Origin: Spirochaetales bacterium | Lineage (GTDB): Bacteria; Spirochaetota; Spirochaetia; DSM-16054; Sediminispirochaetaceae | Direction: 5' to 3' | Assembly: GCA_021767325.1 (NCBI GenBank) | Contig: JAASTM010000180.1 | Span: forward strand, 1 to 5,808 | DNA length: 5,808 bases | Notes under the pieces: generated by a model | Told to the model about the DNA's origin: nothing | The model's input: only the letters and a program-made list of their open reading frames with translations | The model's database searches: none | Shown: in pieces, positions 5,682 to 5,808 of the stretch | How the letters are laid out: every line of letters begins with the position of its first letter | How positions within the stretch are numbered: position 1 is the stretch's first letter | Program-made: the position numbers and the translations under genes

Positions 5682-5808
5682 TCAGAACAGCGGTTCCACC
5701 GCCCCGTTGCACATACCCAGGAAGTCATTCTCCGAAAGCCCCTGTGAAATGCTCGACCCAATAATAGCGCCGGACTCCACATTGATAATCTTCAGATGCA
5801 GATAAAAC
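5682..5808 (-). CDS. C-terminus of an unidentified protein (possibly LpoB/FlgO/CsgG-like lipoprotein)
   Basis: Only the last 41 codons are present; the start lies beyond the window. The visible part begins FYLHLKIINVESGAIIGSS and ends in VEPLF before a TGA at 5684-5682. An alternating strand pattern followed by a D/E-x-x-G-x-I/V turn is common in the 'relative of assembly lipoprotein' proteins (LpoB, FlgO, CsgG), where a strand ends in vetGeiigS. That is a weak similarity from a short piece. The 26-bp gap to the methyltransferase, with no promoter or terminator in it, suggests the two genes are cotranscribed. Confidence 0.65.
   Translation of the reverse strand, partial: FYLHLKIINVESGAIIGSSISQGLSENDFLGMCNGAVEPLF

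Noticed and set aside
5656..5712. Methyltransferase start at GTG 5712
   Set aside because: It would add 19 residues with no family match and overlap the upstream gene; the ATG at 5655 or 5652 directly precedes the zinc ribbon.
4870..5747. Long + strand open frames (4870-5646 and 5034-5747)
   Set aside because: They are antisense to the methyltransferase; their length comes from high GC. Their products are His/Arg/Pro/Ala-rich and without domain order.
5510..5782. Minus-strand open frame across the methyltransferase start
   Set aside because: It is out of frame with both the methyltransferase and the upstream partial gene, and very Arg-rich; a shadow.

Overview
This is a compact bacterial chromosomal window of moderate GC that holds only protein genes and their control sites. 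I see no rRNA, tRNA, CRISPR array, insertion sequence or phage gene. The taxon is uncertain. A FatA-type acyl-ACP thioesterase, a conserved two-helix membrane protein and a lipoprotein-like C-terminus would suit a free-living spirochaete or a similar anaerobe, but nothing here proves it.

Left part (1-2032): a divergent pair shares a 114-bp control region. Leftward is a nearly complete M24 (creatinase/Xaa-Pro peptidase fold) protein, cut by the window start. Rightward is a complete classical short-chain dehydrogenase/reductase (SDR). By eye, the M24 protein has lost most of the family's metal-binding and catalytic residues. The shared region has a strong leftward promoter (TTGACA-N17-TTTAAT), a rightward promoter with a perfect TTGACA, and a TGGAA-N5-TTCCA inverted repeat placed to block both. 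That repeat has the arms and spacing of the known IclR operator. This looks like a small regulated metabolic unit with unknown substrate.

Middle (1995-4088): a conserved 503-residue membrane protein of unknown function runs leftward, and its 3' end overlaps the SDR gene by 38 bp tail to tail. Its 5' end faces a 158-residue orphan protein across a short region where two opposed -10 elements share one palindrome. The orphan ends in a regular hydrophobic/Arg-Arg repeat. Its last codons and stop lie within a probable intrinsic terminator.

Right part (4089-5808): after a 119-bp spacer comes an acyl-ACP thioesterase with a probable GTG start. It ends 2 bp from a convergent, GC-richer SAM-dependent methyltransferase with an N-terminal zinc ribbon. 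Upstream of the methyltransferase, on the same strand, is the C-terminus of a further protein that runs off the window; the two are probably cotranscribed.

The best candidates for something undescribed are the M24 protein with a rebuilt active site next to an SDR under an IclR-like operator, and the orphan protein with the Arg-Arg amphipathic tail.
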